From Ceratobasidium sp. AG-K (Eukaryota > Basidiomycota > Agaricomycetes > Cantharellales > Ceratobasidiaceae), in assembly GCA_037039685.1 (NCBI GenBank), contig JAWNGF010000012.1, forward strand, positions 1-64,000: a stretch of DNA of 64,000 bases. The letters are read 5' to 3'. Under the pieces are notes generated by a model, which had not been told where the DNA came from, did not search any database, and worked only from the letters and a program-made list of their open reading frames with translations. Shown piece after piece: positions 38,960-48,886 of the stretch (positions are counted from its first letter, which is position 1; each line of letters starts with the position of its first letter). Position numbers and translations under genes: made by a program.

Positions 38960-39560
38960 AGTAGCGAATCACACCCCCTTGGTGTTTAAATACTTGGGCC
39001 ATTCTCTTTGACTTGCTCTCAAATAATTTGTGACAGTACTTGGGGGAATCGCGTTCCATTCGGCTTGAACCCACACCCAAATCTCAAGTATGCCACTCGG
39101 AGTGTTTTCATAGGTGCCCAAATGCCTTTTGAGTTCTGCCCATAAATTTTCGATTGGATTAAGATTGGGTCAAGCAACTCAATACCATGGCCCTCAAACC
39201 ATTTGAGGCACAATTTTGCCTTGCGAGAGCTCGCATTGTCCTGTTGAGAAATGTCTCCCTCTGGCTCCAACCCTAAATACTCTGGGCCACCGCTAAGTTC
39301 ATTGCCCAAAATTTCCAGGTAGACTTTCTCGCTCATTGTTCCTTCTAACTTGCGTCCCAGACCGGTCCCATCGTATCCCATACACCCCAAAACATCAAAG
39401 ACACACCTCCAAAATTTCCTGTCCCAACAATCAGCCTCTCAAAAAGCTCCTTCCCTCCACGCACCCAACCCCACTTGACCCCATCTGACCCTAGGCAGTT
39501 GGTTTTTGTCTTGCCTGGCCAGAGCACACGGACTCGCCCCCAACAATATACACATTGATT
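38960..39560 (-). pseudogene. Decayed Tc1/mariner-like transposase (DDE_3 type)
   Basis: Minus-strand frames encode the C-terminal half of a Tc1-like transposase. In order they read KTKTNCLGSDGVKW, then VRGGKELFERLIVGTGNFGG, then GCMGYDGTGLGRKLEGTMSE, then QQDNASSRKAKLCLKWFEGH with the second catalytic Asp, then GIELLD and WAPMKTLRV. At least two frameshifts separate them and the N-terminal helix-turn-helix is missing. A candidate terminal repeat, cacacccccttggtgtttaa, lies at 38970-38989. An internally truncated fossil. Confidence 0.8.
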
Positions 39561-39764
39561 TTATTTAGCTATATTTCTCTATGTTGGCCGCAGTATCACA
39601 TTTGGAGTAAGACAATAAATTTACACAATCTCAAACCGAGACTTGTCCATCTTGGCTTTTCAAATCACTACCTTAATCCTTGGTTATACAGTTTTTTCTT
39701 GCGATGATTTGCGCGCAGGACTCGCAGATTGACAATATAATAGTTGCAAGAACCGAGTACTCAT

Positions 39765-41129
39765 CTAAGGATCAGACATTTTGACCACGACCTTGGCAGT
39801 ACTGGCACCACTATGCACTGCAACCGTGGCCTCTCCAACACGGTCTATCCCTTCAAACACTTGCTCCGCATACTTCAACTTTCCTGACCTAACCAGAGGA
39901 CCAACCGCATTCCAAAACTTAACCGGGTTGCCAATCTGACCTTCAACTTCAGCTTCGGCCTCCCAGTTCATGAACCCCTGCATCCGGATTCGCTTCAACA
40001 GGATCTGTGATAGGTTCTGCAAGGGTATTAGCATAATCGTTAAGTAGGTGAGTCAGGTGCACACCTTGACTGGATATGGCTCGGCATCGTTAAACGCTGA
40101 GATCGACCCGCATACAATGATCCGTGCGTACAGGTTGCATGTCTCAAGTACCGCCTAGATCCTGATGAGCAAGGACGTTAAGCAGGACTTGTTCTCCTTA
40201 CCTCGATAGTATCTCCACCGACGTTATCCCAGTAGATGTCGACTGGGCCTTCCCTGGCCAGTACATCGGCGACCTTTTCAGTCTTGTAGTTGAACGGGAC
40301 ATCGACTCCGATCTGCTTCATGAACTGGACCTTGTCGGCAGAGCCTGCAGACGCGATGACTTTGAGTCCATTGGCTTTCGCGAGTTGGGCGACGACACTA
40401 GAAGCACCAATCAGGCGACAGAGGTAAAGCAAGGCGGCTGTACCTACGATCCAACTGCGCCTGCCCCTGTGGAGACGTAAATTATTTGGCCAGGTTTGAG
40501 ATCGGCGATCAGCTCGAGTCCATAAAACGCCGTTCGACCTAGATTCATTCCAAGTATTAAATTCTCAAAAATTCCAATTCCCACAATTTATTTTACTTGC
40601 CTGGCATCCCGAGGACGCTCAAGTGCGCTGAGAGGGAGACTCCCGGCTCTGGCTTGATAACCGTCACTGGGAGACCAGCAGGGAGCACGCTATATTCTTG
40701 AAATGCTATTAGAAAACCCTTTATCAGTCACTTGCTCACGATTTCGACATGCATTACTCGCGGCAATCAGCAATGTGGAGGATATCCCCTTGCTGCACTC
40801 CATCTTTTTCCGATCGCAATACGGAGGCAAGGCCGAATCCCCAGACTCTGGTTTGGCATTGAACATCAGAAATGATGCGAGTCATAGGAAATTACTTACG
40901 TTTCACCCAATTTGTACGGGGGAACAGTTGTAGACTCGACCTGTGGGGCCCGCATATGGCGTCGCAAGTGTGGATCAATCGATAAGTAGAGTGTCTTTAC
41001 TAAGATGCCGCCATTCAGCTCAACGTTGTCAAGGTCAATTGATCCAGCCTTATAAGCGATGGTGTCGGTGGTGGGGAAGCCTTCCGGGATTTCGTTGAAG
41101 ATAGCGCTGCCGTTGGTCACTGGTGCCAT
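39765..41129 (-). CDS. MDR-type NADPH-dependent oxidoreductase, copy 2
   Basis: Paralogue of copy 1. ATG at 41129 (MAPVTNGSAIFNEIPEGFPT), GroES-like part with GGILVKTLYLSIDPHLRRHM, LSVLGMPGRTAFYG, TGAGAVGS followed by VVAQLAKANGLKVIASAGSA, then PVDIYWDNVGGDTIE, RIRMQGFMNWEAEAEVEGQI and an end at KVVVKMSDP. Open throughout with about seven short introns. One 47-bp intron (40155-40201) is identical to that of copy 3, while other introns of the two copies do not align, a mark of gene conversion. Expected cytosolic; substrate unknown. Confidence 0.85.
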
Positions 41130-41772
41130 GTTATCGAAGGGGTAGTGAAGAGTTGACGGCGAGCTACATACCTAACCCCGCTTTATCGTCACATGTACCA
41201 CTGATCCGACCTTCTAGCACGAAATGGTCGAACAATCCGCGGCGGAAGTATACCCGCATGGGACGGGCAGCAAACGCCGCAGCTTGATCTCGCCTTCGAT
41301 TGGTCGATCGTGCGGTGATGCCAAGGTGACCACACCACTTCGGACGATTTATTTTAGGAGGCTACATTAGAATGAGCTCTTGCTAATATTATCACCTACT
41401 ATGAGCTCAATGTCCACCACTACACGTCCTTTGGGCAACCGGTCGTTACTTGTCGTCTCGATCAAGCCCAACATAACAGACCACATTCCGTCGGTAGGAT
41501 TGCAGAATATATGGTAGTTACATCGCTTAGCGCTGTTAATTAATTATGTAGGTGCACTCGAGGTCGCGGCATGCGAAACCTTGACATGTAGTTCGAATTT
41601 GCAATTGACCAGGCCTTGGCTCGAGGTCCGACCGAACATAATGCAACGCATTTTGATTAGTGTGCCACTCGTGGGATTACTAGATTCATCTCATTAATTG
41701 AGCTAATTCGGAGGTTTGCGCATAGCCCCTATCGTTCGGTAGCATACAAGCTGCTACGGAATCCTACGTAAT
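41130..41772. other. Intergenic region between MDR copy 2 and the ADGF gene
   Basis: No gene recognised. It should hold the promoter of MDR copy 2 (minus strand) and the 3' end of the ADGF-type gene. A minus-strand stretch at about 41400-41640 reads faintly like the middle of the F-box-like family (alternating open pieces), but not strongly enough to call. Confidence 0.4.
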
Positions 41773-44030
41773 CTAATGAGCGCCAGCAGCGACAATTCCT
41801 TCTACGAACGCAGTCCATCGCTTCTCCCACAACTGGAGGGCTTGTTTCTTGTCATCATCATCTAATGACGAGTACTAATTAAGACAAATAAGCGCGAGTA
41901 TTAGTGAAGACGAATCTATGGCTTGCCATACCTCAAGACTTTGCCGTGCGAGTTGCTTTAGACTAAGGAGGTTCGTGATTTCGCTGGCGACAATAACCTA
42001 GTCAACAGCACGGTTAGAATCCAGCGCCACAGCTCAAAGAGCAGCCATACCTGAAAAAAGTCAAACGATAACCCCATGTTTCCGAAGACTGACGGATCAT
42101 CTGGACACAGTGCGACAGATACACCATTGTTAAGAAGAACTGGGAGAGGATGCATTGGCATGGATGATGTAAGGCGCTCCACGCCATGTTAGATGCGTGC
42201 TATATCTTTCGCAGGCTATCACATACTAGTATTTCGTTTGAGATCGGGCAGACCTCAATAGCGACTCCGCGTTCCTTGCACATTTTCATAAGGAGCGGAT
42301 GCTTAGCAAGCGAGAAACTGTACACTGTTAGTCAGCTGCACGAAAAACGATCGAGCTGCTTACCCATGGCCAATACGCTTTGTCCCTAGCAGCAACGCAT
42401 CGTAAAGATTGCTATCCGCCGCACCTCCGTCGTCGAGCGTTTCCCCCTATCATATGCCGATTCACGTCAAGCCACTTGGGAATGTGATGCCCACGTACCG
42501 CATGAAAAATAAACGGAATATATAACCCCCGTTTCTTTGTTTCTTCTTGGAACCAAAGGAGAGTTTTGATGTAATAAATGAGCGGTTTGCCGGTATCCTC
42601 TTGCGCAACGAGGTCGAACCCTGTTATTCAAACTATGACTATTTGTTGGCAGGAGGTTAGGGATTTCGTACCAGCAATTAACTTTGGGAACTCTTTCTTG
42701 AGAGTCATACAGTCTTCCATGTACCAGACCAGCTCTTCGTTCTCAATAAATCGCAGTGTAGTATAAATAACCTGATTCTAATTTAGTGGGTGCCCCATCA
42801 ATCCAGTACGAGGCCCTACCTTAGCTCCAATAAACTCGTCTTGGCGTCCTTCAGCCTTCATCTTGGCCTTGACTTCCTCAATCGCCTCGCTAAAAGTTCC
42901 TAACCAATCGCGATGGACGAGTGTTTCAGACCCGTCTGCTCGGATTCCTTGTCTGGGATACAGGTCAGGGCTCAGGTAGTGGGGAGAATAACCTACGCAC
43001 TTGTAGAAAAAGTTGATCCTGAGTTCAACATATGAGATCCCATCTTCGATAGAAGAGAGGAGAACCTGACGCATGTAGTTCTTCAGAATGGGTTCGTAGC
43101 GAATGATACCCTACGAACAGTTTAAATCCATCAGACCATGAGAATCGGTGAAGCGCCACCTACCCCTGCTACCCGGAATGTTGAGCCAAACTTTTCCCAA
43201 ATCTGTTCCACAGGTAAATCGACGCTCGGAGGCAAAACCGCAAAAGCTTACCTTGACCGAGGTATTGTATTCTACATACGCCTCTTTTGGGTTAATCATC
43301 ATCGACCCCACAATCCATTTGTCAAATTCCTCGGGACCTCCATATGCGAACTTGTCCCGCGCTGTGTGAAGGGGTACCCACGAGCCCGGTACGTACTCGG
43401 GCGAGGTCAGAGCCGGCGCATTGGCGTGCTCGGTGACGAGCTCCGGTGTGAGAGGTTTGAATTGAGGGAGGGGGAAGGGGGAAGAGGAGGTAAATGCCGA
43501 GGCAACGCGAATGTGCATGGCGGGTTGTTGCAGCGCTTGTTGGTAGAGAAAGTTGGCGTCGCACCTAGGTTTCATGTTAAGAAACAAGTGAGGGGAAGGG
43601 ATGAGGGACTTGCATTGCATCCATGTGTCCATGTAAGAGTCCTCCTTTGGGCATCTGGGTGACATCCGAAGTTATACACGGGGATCATAGTATTTCGGGG
43701 CGTTGTGATTTACCTTTTTCACAACCTGATACAGCTTTGTACCCACTTCGTAAGAGTCATCGTCAATATCTCTCGTTAGTATCACTTATATTCTTATAAC
43801 TCACTAATGATACTCTTGGCAGTCAAAAATTCCATACCAGGATACATCAACTTTTCCGTATTTGCATTCCATATCTCTGCGGCCTCGCGAGCCCGGAGCT
43901 CAGCAACAATTTCGGCAGCTCGTTTCTCGGTTTCTGTAGCATTCGCGATCGTTGCGGCATCAAAACGGAGAGCTCGCTCCGAGGCGATGAGGTCGGCGCG
44001 TTTTTTGTTATATTCGTCAAGAGTCGTCAT
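41773..44030 (-). CDS. Adenosine deaminase, ADGF/CECR1 type
   Basis: Metal-dependent deaminase of adenosine or deoxyadenosine, in the growth-factor (ADA2-like) branch. ATG at 44030 starts MTTLDEYNKKRADLIASERA, an N-terminal helix region rich in Ala and Glu. Then come GTKLYQVVKK and the metal-binding MPKGGLLHGHMDAM (HxH). Later are VRYEPILKNYMRQ, YVELRINFFY, IAGFDLVAQEDTGK, FIFHAGETLDDGG (metal His and catalytic Glu), ALLLGTKRIGHGFSLAKHPL, VAIEVCPISNEIL and VALCPDDPSVFG (metal Asp). It ends FVEGIVAAGAH. About ten introns, all consistent. No signal peptide is obvious, unlike the secreted animal enzymes. Confidence 0.88.
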
Positions 44031-44822
44031 CGAGTGCTGGCGATGGACTAGTCGATAATTTCAGAGGTCGTCGTGACCGGACGACCGCGGCCATTGGGTG
44101 TCTCATCAAGGATGGAGCCAAACACACGTTCGGCGCTTATTGAGTGCCCGAAGCTCGGCCGTGGTAACCCAAAAAAGGTATCGCATGGTTCGGACGAGGC
44201 GCAGAAACTAGTCATATAGAACGTCGGTGGATTTCCCATGAAGTCATTGCTCGCTGATTCAGAGAGTATTTCGACTTACTTGTGCGACGAATTGGACGGC
44301 CACATCGTTGACAGGAACCCATTGAGTCTTTGACTGATGTCATATCACGAGACCTAGCTCGGCCGGACGACGACTCCGACCTCACCACCCAGGAACCTCG
44401 CTTCTCAGGAGCGGCCAGATTGACCGATAGCGCAAGTATTATCCGCAGCTCCAAGTGCCGAGTCCGCGCGAGGCGACCATGAAGGACGAGTCATGAAGAA
44501 GGACTTGCCTTAGTAAGTCATGACGGGAGTCTCTAATCAACGCGGCATCAGCGATCGCTAGTCCAACCAATCAAAGCACGCCTAGGGCGGCGAGTTCAAC
44601 CCGCGGTGTTGACTATCCGTTCAACGCGCATTCTTCTCTACTGTCGACTACAATCCATATACGTGCAGTCCGAGAAGGCCAAGCCTGTGCCATCGTTGCA
44701 AGCCGCAAGATGGACGGGCACACATAAGGATAAAACCAGGCGATCGCGAGCGTTGAAGTTCACCATCCATTCCCACTTCGACACTTCAACACCTCGATAA
44801 TCCACCCCCTCAACGTTCCACT
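44031..44822. other. Divergent promoter region between the ADGF gene and MDR copy 3
   Basis: About 790 bases between two divergent starts. Minus-strand frames at 44048-44239 and 44212-44454 are open, but their sequences (for example CQRCGRPIRRTSK) match nothing I know and lack a convincing structure. A pyrimidine-rich leader (cacttcaacacctcgataat) precedes the copy 3 ATG. Confidence 0.4.
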
Positions 44823-46177
44823 ATGGCACCAGTAACCAACGGCAGCGCTATCTTCAACAAAATCCCCGAAGGTTTCCCTACCGCCGAAACCATCACATAC
44901 AAAGCCGGCTCGATCGACCTCGACAATGTTTCATTGAACGGCGGTTTCCTAGTCAAGGCGCTTTACTTTTCTATTGATGCGCATTTCCGCGTATTTATGG
45001 TTGCTCCCAATCCCGCGTCACCTGCTACATACAAGCTAGGCGAATCGTAAGTAACATCCGATAATATTCTTCCCAGCGGCTAATCTATCCAAATAGAGTA
45101 TGGGGTAGCGGCATTGCTACTGTATTGCGATCAGAAAAAGATGGGATACAGAAAGGGGATATAATTCGCGTCGCCGATGCTCGTAAGTAGGAACACTCAA
45201 ATCACGGTCGCACCGCTGAAAAAGAAAATGCACCTAGTACCCTTCCAAGAATACAGCGTACTTTCTGCTGATCAACTCGTAACAATCATCAAACCAGAGC
45301 CAGGGGTTTCACTCTCTGCTCATCTTAGCATTCTTGGGATGCCAGGCAAGTGTCGTATAATAAAGTTGACACACCATGTATTAATCATGGGATGATATCC
45401 AGGCCGAACAGCATTCTACGGCCTCGAGCTAATTGGAAATCCTAAACCGGGCGAATGCATTTACATCTCTACAGGAGCAGGCGCAGTTGGATCGTAGGTA
45501 CAACCATCTTTCCATACCATTGTCGACTTAATCTGCGTTTCCAGTGCCGTTGCCCAACTCGCAAAGGCCAAGGGCCTCAAAGTCATCGCTTCTGCAGGCT
45601 CTGACGACAAGGTCCAGTTCATGAAGCAGATCGGAGTCGATGTCCCGTTCAACTACAAGACTGAAAAGGTCGCCGATGTACTGGCCAGGGAGGGCCCAAT
45701 CGACATCTACTGGGATAACGTCGGTGGAGATACTATCGAGGTAAGGAGAACAAGTCCTGCTTAACGTCCTTGCTCATCAGGATCTAGGCGGTGCTTGAGA
45801 CATGCAACCTGTACGCACGGATCATTGTATGCGGGTCGATCTCAGCGTTGAACGGTGCCGAGGCATACCCAATCAAGGTACAAACCTACTCGGTCGCCTC
45901 GATGGTGATACTGATTCTCTTTCAGAACCTATCGCAGATCCTGTACAAACGAATCCGAATGCAGGGGTTCATGAACTGGGAAGCCGAGGCTGAGGTCGAG
46001 GGCCAGATTGGCAACCCGGTCAAGTTTTTGAGTACTGTCCCGCCATTGGTTAGCTCAGGGAAGTTGAAGTATGCGGAGCAAGTGTTTGAAGGAATTGAGC
46101 GGGTGGGAGAGGCTACGGTCGCAGTGCATAGCGGCGCCAGTACTGCGAAAGTCGTGGTCAAGGTAGCCGATCTGTAA
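44823..46177 (+). CDS. MDR-type NADPH-dependent oxidoreductase, copy 3
   Basis: Third paralogue, inverted relative to copies 1 and 2. ATG at 44823 (MAPVTNGSAIFNKIPEGFPT). The GroES-like part has diverged (FSIDAHFRVFMVAPNPASPA), while the second half is very close to copy 2 (VQFMKQIGVDVPFNYKTEKV, IDIYWDNVGGDTIE). Rossmann motif STGAGAVGS. It ends KVVVKVADL at 46177. All exons are open. The uneven similarity along the gene, with an identical 47-bp intron at 45741-45787, points to conversion with copy 2. Confidence 0.85.
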
Positions 46178-46199
46178 TTTTACATAGTTAGCGTCGAGT

Positions 46200-46760
46200 T
46201 TAACATAATAACGCCCTAATTTTGCCCACAAAACCATTGCGTTGTAAAGCGGAGAGGTGAAAGGTAACCGGAGTCTCAACGATTGTAAAGTGGATGACAT
46301 CCACAGGCATGTATGCGAATTGCACGTGATGCTCTGAGTTCCTTTCACGGACGAGTCCCAAAACTCGACGATCAGAGTGAATTAGAGGCCGAATTGAACT
46401 AGAAACCTTGCATATAGGAGATATCAAGGTCTCCGTTAAGGCAGATTACGCAAGTAGGTAGCAGAAACCCGTGTTTCGTATTCATCGGAGATCCTGGAAT
46501 CTTGGCAATTCCAGAAGTCCCGCGGCACGACGAGCCCCGACATCGCAAGATATCATCCGTCAGTGGGTGTAAAGAAATTAGCTTTAATGGGAACTTTGCT
46601 TTTACCTTTGTCTTTGGTCTCCAGTTTGATTTGGCCTCTAACTCGCTCTGTCAGTCCAGCTATGAGCTTTGTCCGTGAAAGGAGCTCAGAGCATCACGTG
46701 CAATTTGCATTGATGTCTGTGGATATCGTCCACATTACAGTCTCAGTTTCTGTCAAAGAT
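46200..46760. repeat. Long imperfect inverted repeat
   Basis: The reverse complement of 46270-46430 aligns with about 46605-46750. Shared blocks include gtccgtgaaagga, ctcagagcatcacgtgcaat and tgtggat-tc-tccac, plus ggtctcc/ggtttct with ggcctctaa. The arms are separated by about 170 bp. Short mirrored open frames (VREREN/SEHHVQF-like) appear in both arms and probably derive from one sequence rather than coding. It lies directly downstream of MDR copy 3. Confidence 0.7.
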
Positions 46761-46834
46761 GGTCGGGAAAAAAAATGCGCATAATGAGGGTTCTTGTTTG
46801 ACAAAATCAACCCATGGAAAGAGTTATCTAAGTC

Positions 46835-46842
46835 AAAAAAAA
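46835..46842 (-). terminator. RNA polymerase III terminator
   Basis: A run of eight T on the minus strand one base after the tRNA end. Confidence 0.85.
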
Positions 46843-46843
46843 G

Positions 46844-46944
46844 CTCTCCCGGTTGGGTTCGAACCAACGACCTTCTGATGACGTGATCAAAGCTGATCTT
46901 TGATTACTAACAGTCAGACGCGCCACCGATTGCGCCACAGGAGA
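46844..46944 (-). tRNA. tRNA-Asn (anticodon GUU) with 28-nt intron
   Basis: On the minus strand the acceptor stem TCTCCTG pairs with CGGGAGA with one wobble. The D arm has GCGC/GCGC and the B box is GGTTCGAACCC in the T arm. The anticodon stem TCTGA/TCAGA closes a loop CTGTTAA, reading GTT (Asn), once a 28-nt intron (46880-46907) just 3' of position 37 is removed. The discriminator base is G (46844). No CCA is encoded, as usual for eukaryotes. Confidence 0.92.
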
Positions 46945-47561
46945 CTATGTCACTATGCGCAAAATGGAATCTATGAAGCCTTTTATCTGCGATGGCCTCT
47001 TTGAGAGTTTGTGTACTTCTACAACAAGCTGTTAGAATTGTTGCATCGGCCATTAAATGGGATCCAGGATACGTATCAAAAACATAATCATACGCTCGGA
47101 ATCCCGTGTGTATTCCGTGTTTTGATAGCGTGTAACTGAATCATTTTCCCATATCCGAGATGGCCCATACCTTTCTTTTCGCACTTTGAGTGGTATATTG
47201 GCGTATTGAGATACATAGCTAGGTTTGTGTTTGACAGAGCACATGCTTCTGCTTCCGAAGGAACTGGTGACAGACGGTCAGAACCTTGTGTGTGGCCGTG
47301 TTATTGTAGTGCTGAGAGTCGAGGTGCTTCATCACAAGCCAGTTATCAGACTTTGAGGTGCATACTTTATGATAGAGTAAGTCACGATAAAGAAGCCTTG
47401 GGATTCATAAGGAGAAATTACGTGGCTGGTCATACAAAACAGCGCAATGTGCAACGCATACACTCTGCTTTTAAACCCACACTCTCAGCGGATCCCTGCG
47501 ATATCGTCGCTGTGAGCAGACGGCTTGCGCTAAGAAATAAGCATGTCCCACCTACCTATGT
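46945..47561. other. Non-coding region between the tRNA and the WD40 gene
   Basis: No gene recognised. A plus-strand frame at 47206-47568 is open for 120 codons, but its composition looks random and it overlaps the 3' end of the WD40 gene. Confidence 0.4.
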
Positions 47562-48127
47562 CTACTGAGAGACGTAACACTCACGCCAGCTCTCGCCCAA
47601 CAAAAACGACTCGTCTGTAAAGTACATTGACCCCTGAGGCCCGATCGTGAGCACGCTGTGAAGGTACGGAAGATAGGTGTGCAGCTCAAGAGGAACCCAT
47701 ATCACAGGAGTGCCGCCAAGCATAAGCCATCCGTCGTCGCTCAGTGTAGAGCACATAACTGCCCGAGAGATAGTGTATATACCCTCTTGCCGTTGTAGTT
47801 CTGATCCGACAATAGGGGGCGTATCATGTGGGAGATGGTAAGCCTGCGTATTTGCAGAGATAGAGACAGTGCTAGCGGCACCTGAACGAGGAGCTGCGTA
47901 GTTGTCCCATATCGTGGCACCTGGAAAATTCTTTGGAGCAGTGGAGTTGGCGTGTGTACTCCAAACTCGGATTCTCCCCTTGTTACCCACCACCTCCACG
48001 GACGCAACAAAGCTACCGTCGCAGGAAAAAATTGGCCGGGCGTACAGAGGCGCATGTGGCACCAGTGGGCTAGCAATAATCTCGCCAGTGTATGTGTCCC
48101 ACAGTAGGACAATCCCATCCTGGGAGC
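47562..48127 (-). pseudogene. WD40-repeat protein, 3' part, separated by a transposon
   Basis: C-terminal part of the WD40 protein whose remainder lies at 62148-64000. It resumes in mid-repeat as GSQDGIVLLWDTYTGEIIAS, followed by one more degenerate repeat (GSFVASVEVVGNKGRIRVWS). A non-repeat tail then includes VMCSTLSDDGWLMLGG and FTDESFLLGESWRECYVSQ, with the stop at 47562. The family is the C-terminal sensor half of fungal NACHT/WD40 (STAND, NLR-like) proteins. The fragment has no start codon of its own: the preceding codons belong to the inserted element. Confidence 0.85.
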
Positions 48128-48133
48128 CAGAGG
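48128..48133 (+). repeat. Target-site duplication CAGAGG, left
   Basis: Identical to 62142-62147 and directly abutting the TAGTGC terminus of the 14-kb element. Confidence 0.9.
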
Positions 48134-48590
48134 TAGTGCAAGCCGGAGTGATACTCGTTTTGATCCGGCACAAACCGACGGATGCGGATGCAGTTAGACC
48201 ACGTGAGTGATACTTCCGCTAGCGTGTCAAGCGGTCGCCGGGGTCTCTGTAGGGTCAAAATAATGCATCCACTAGTGGCGCACTAGTGTGACACTAGTCG
48301 GAAGATCCTAATCTCCGCCCGGCGAGACCCTGTCTAGCCCCACAGCCCCGGACACCTCCTCGCTTGTTGAAGCCGTTTGTGTTTGCATTGTTGAATATGT
48401 TTAGGGAGCCCTGCTTGTGAACAGGCAGATATGTATATAACACAAATATAACTTCTACTACACACTGCTGGGTAGGGCTCTCAAGCGCCCACAATGACAA
48501 GGAGTTTTGCGCCGGACTCCTGAGTACTCATAAGCACGCGTCGGAACTCGTGAGCTCGGGCTGAATTCACTCGCAATGACTCGTGCGCAT
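48134..48590 (+). repeat. Left terminal inverted repeat of the 14-kb element
   Basis: About 457 bp, matching 61687-62141 in inverted orientation with scattered substitutions and small indels. The first 150 bp are nearly identical. Confidence 0.93.
48271..48298. promoter_or_regulatory. Three phased ACTAGT palindromes (candidate transposase-binding array)
   Basis: ACTAGT occurs at 48271, 48282 and 48293, exactly 11 bp apart, near one DNA helical turn. The same array is in the right repeat. Role as a protein-binding site is inference. Confidence 0.5.
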
Positions 48591-48886
48591 CTGCTGGCCC
48601 TCGCAAGTCTGCCAGAGTCCGGAGAGAGCGTCGTCACGATGATGAAACCCCATGAACTTGGAATTTGTTGCAAGCGCACGTAGTTGATTCTTTCCACTAT
48701 GTCGAGCTTGTTGAGAGTGTGTATATGCGCCACTATTAGTATGTGATTGTTATGTTTGGGTATGATTTGAAACGTTCCTGGACTTACGTATAAAAAATGG
48801 CAGCTGGTGACACTTTGGTTTGTTTTTTTTCGTTTTTTTCACTCGCATCCTACCAATCCCAGCTACAACCAAGCATTACTATCGTC
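48591..48886 (+). promoter_or_regulatory. Leader region of the transposase gene
   Basis: A TATA-like gtataaaaaatgg lies at 48788, about 100 bp before the transposase ATG, followed by a T-rich stretch (48821-48840). Confidence 0.5.

Noticed and set aside
43138..43662. 174-codon plus-strand frame opposite the deaminase
   Set aside because: Shadow of the conserved minus-strand ADGF exons.
47206..47568. 120-codon plus-strand frame
   Set aside because: Random composition, no splice or promoter context, and it overlaps the 3' end of the WD40 gene.
47902..48210. Frame spanning WD40 antisense and the element end, matching the end of the 62065-63210 frame
   Set aside because: The shared 25-residue tail is just the terminal inverted repeat read from both ends; it is evidence for the element and not a protein.
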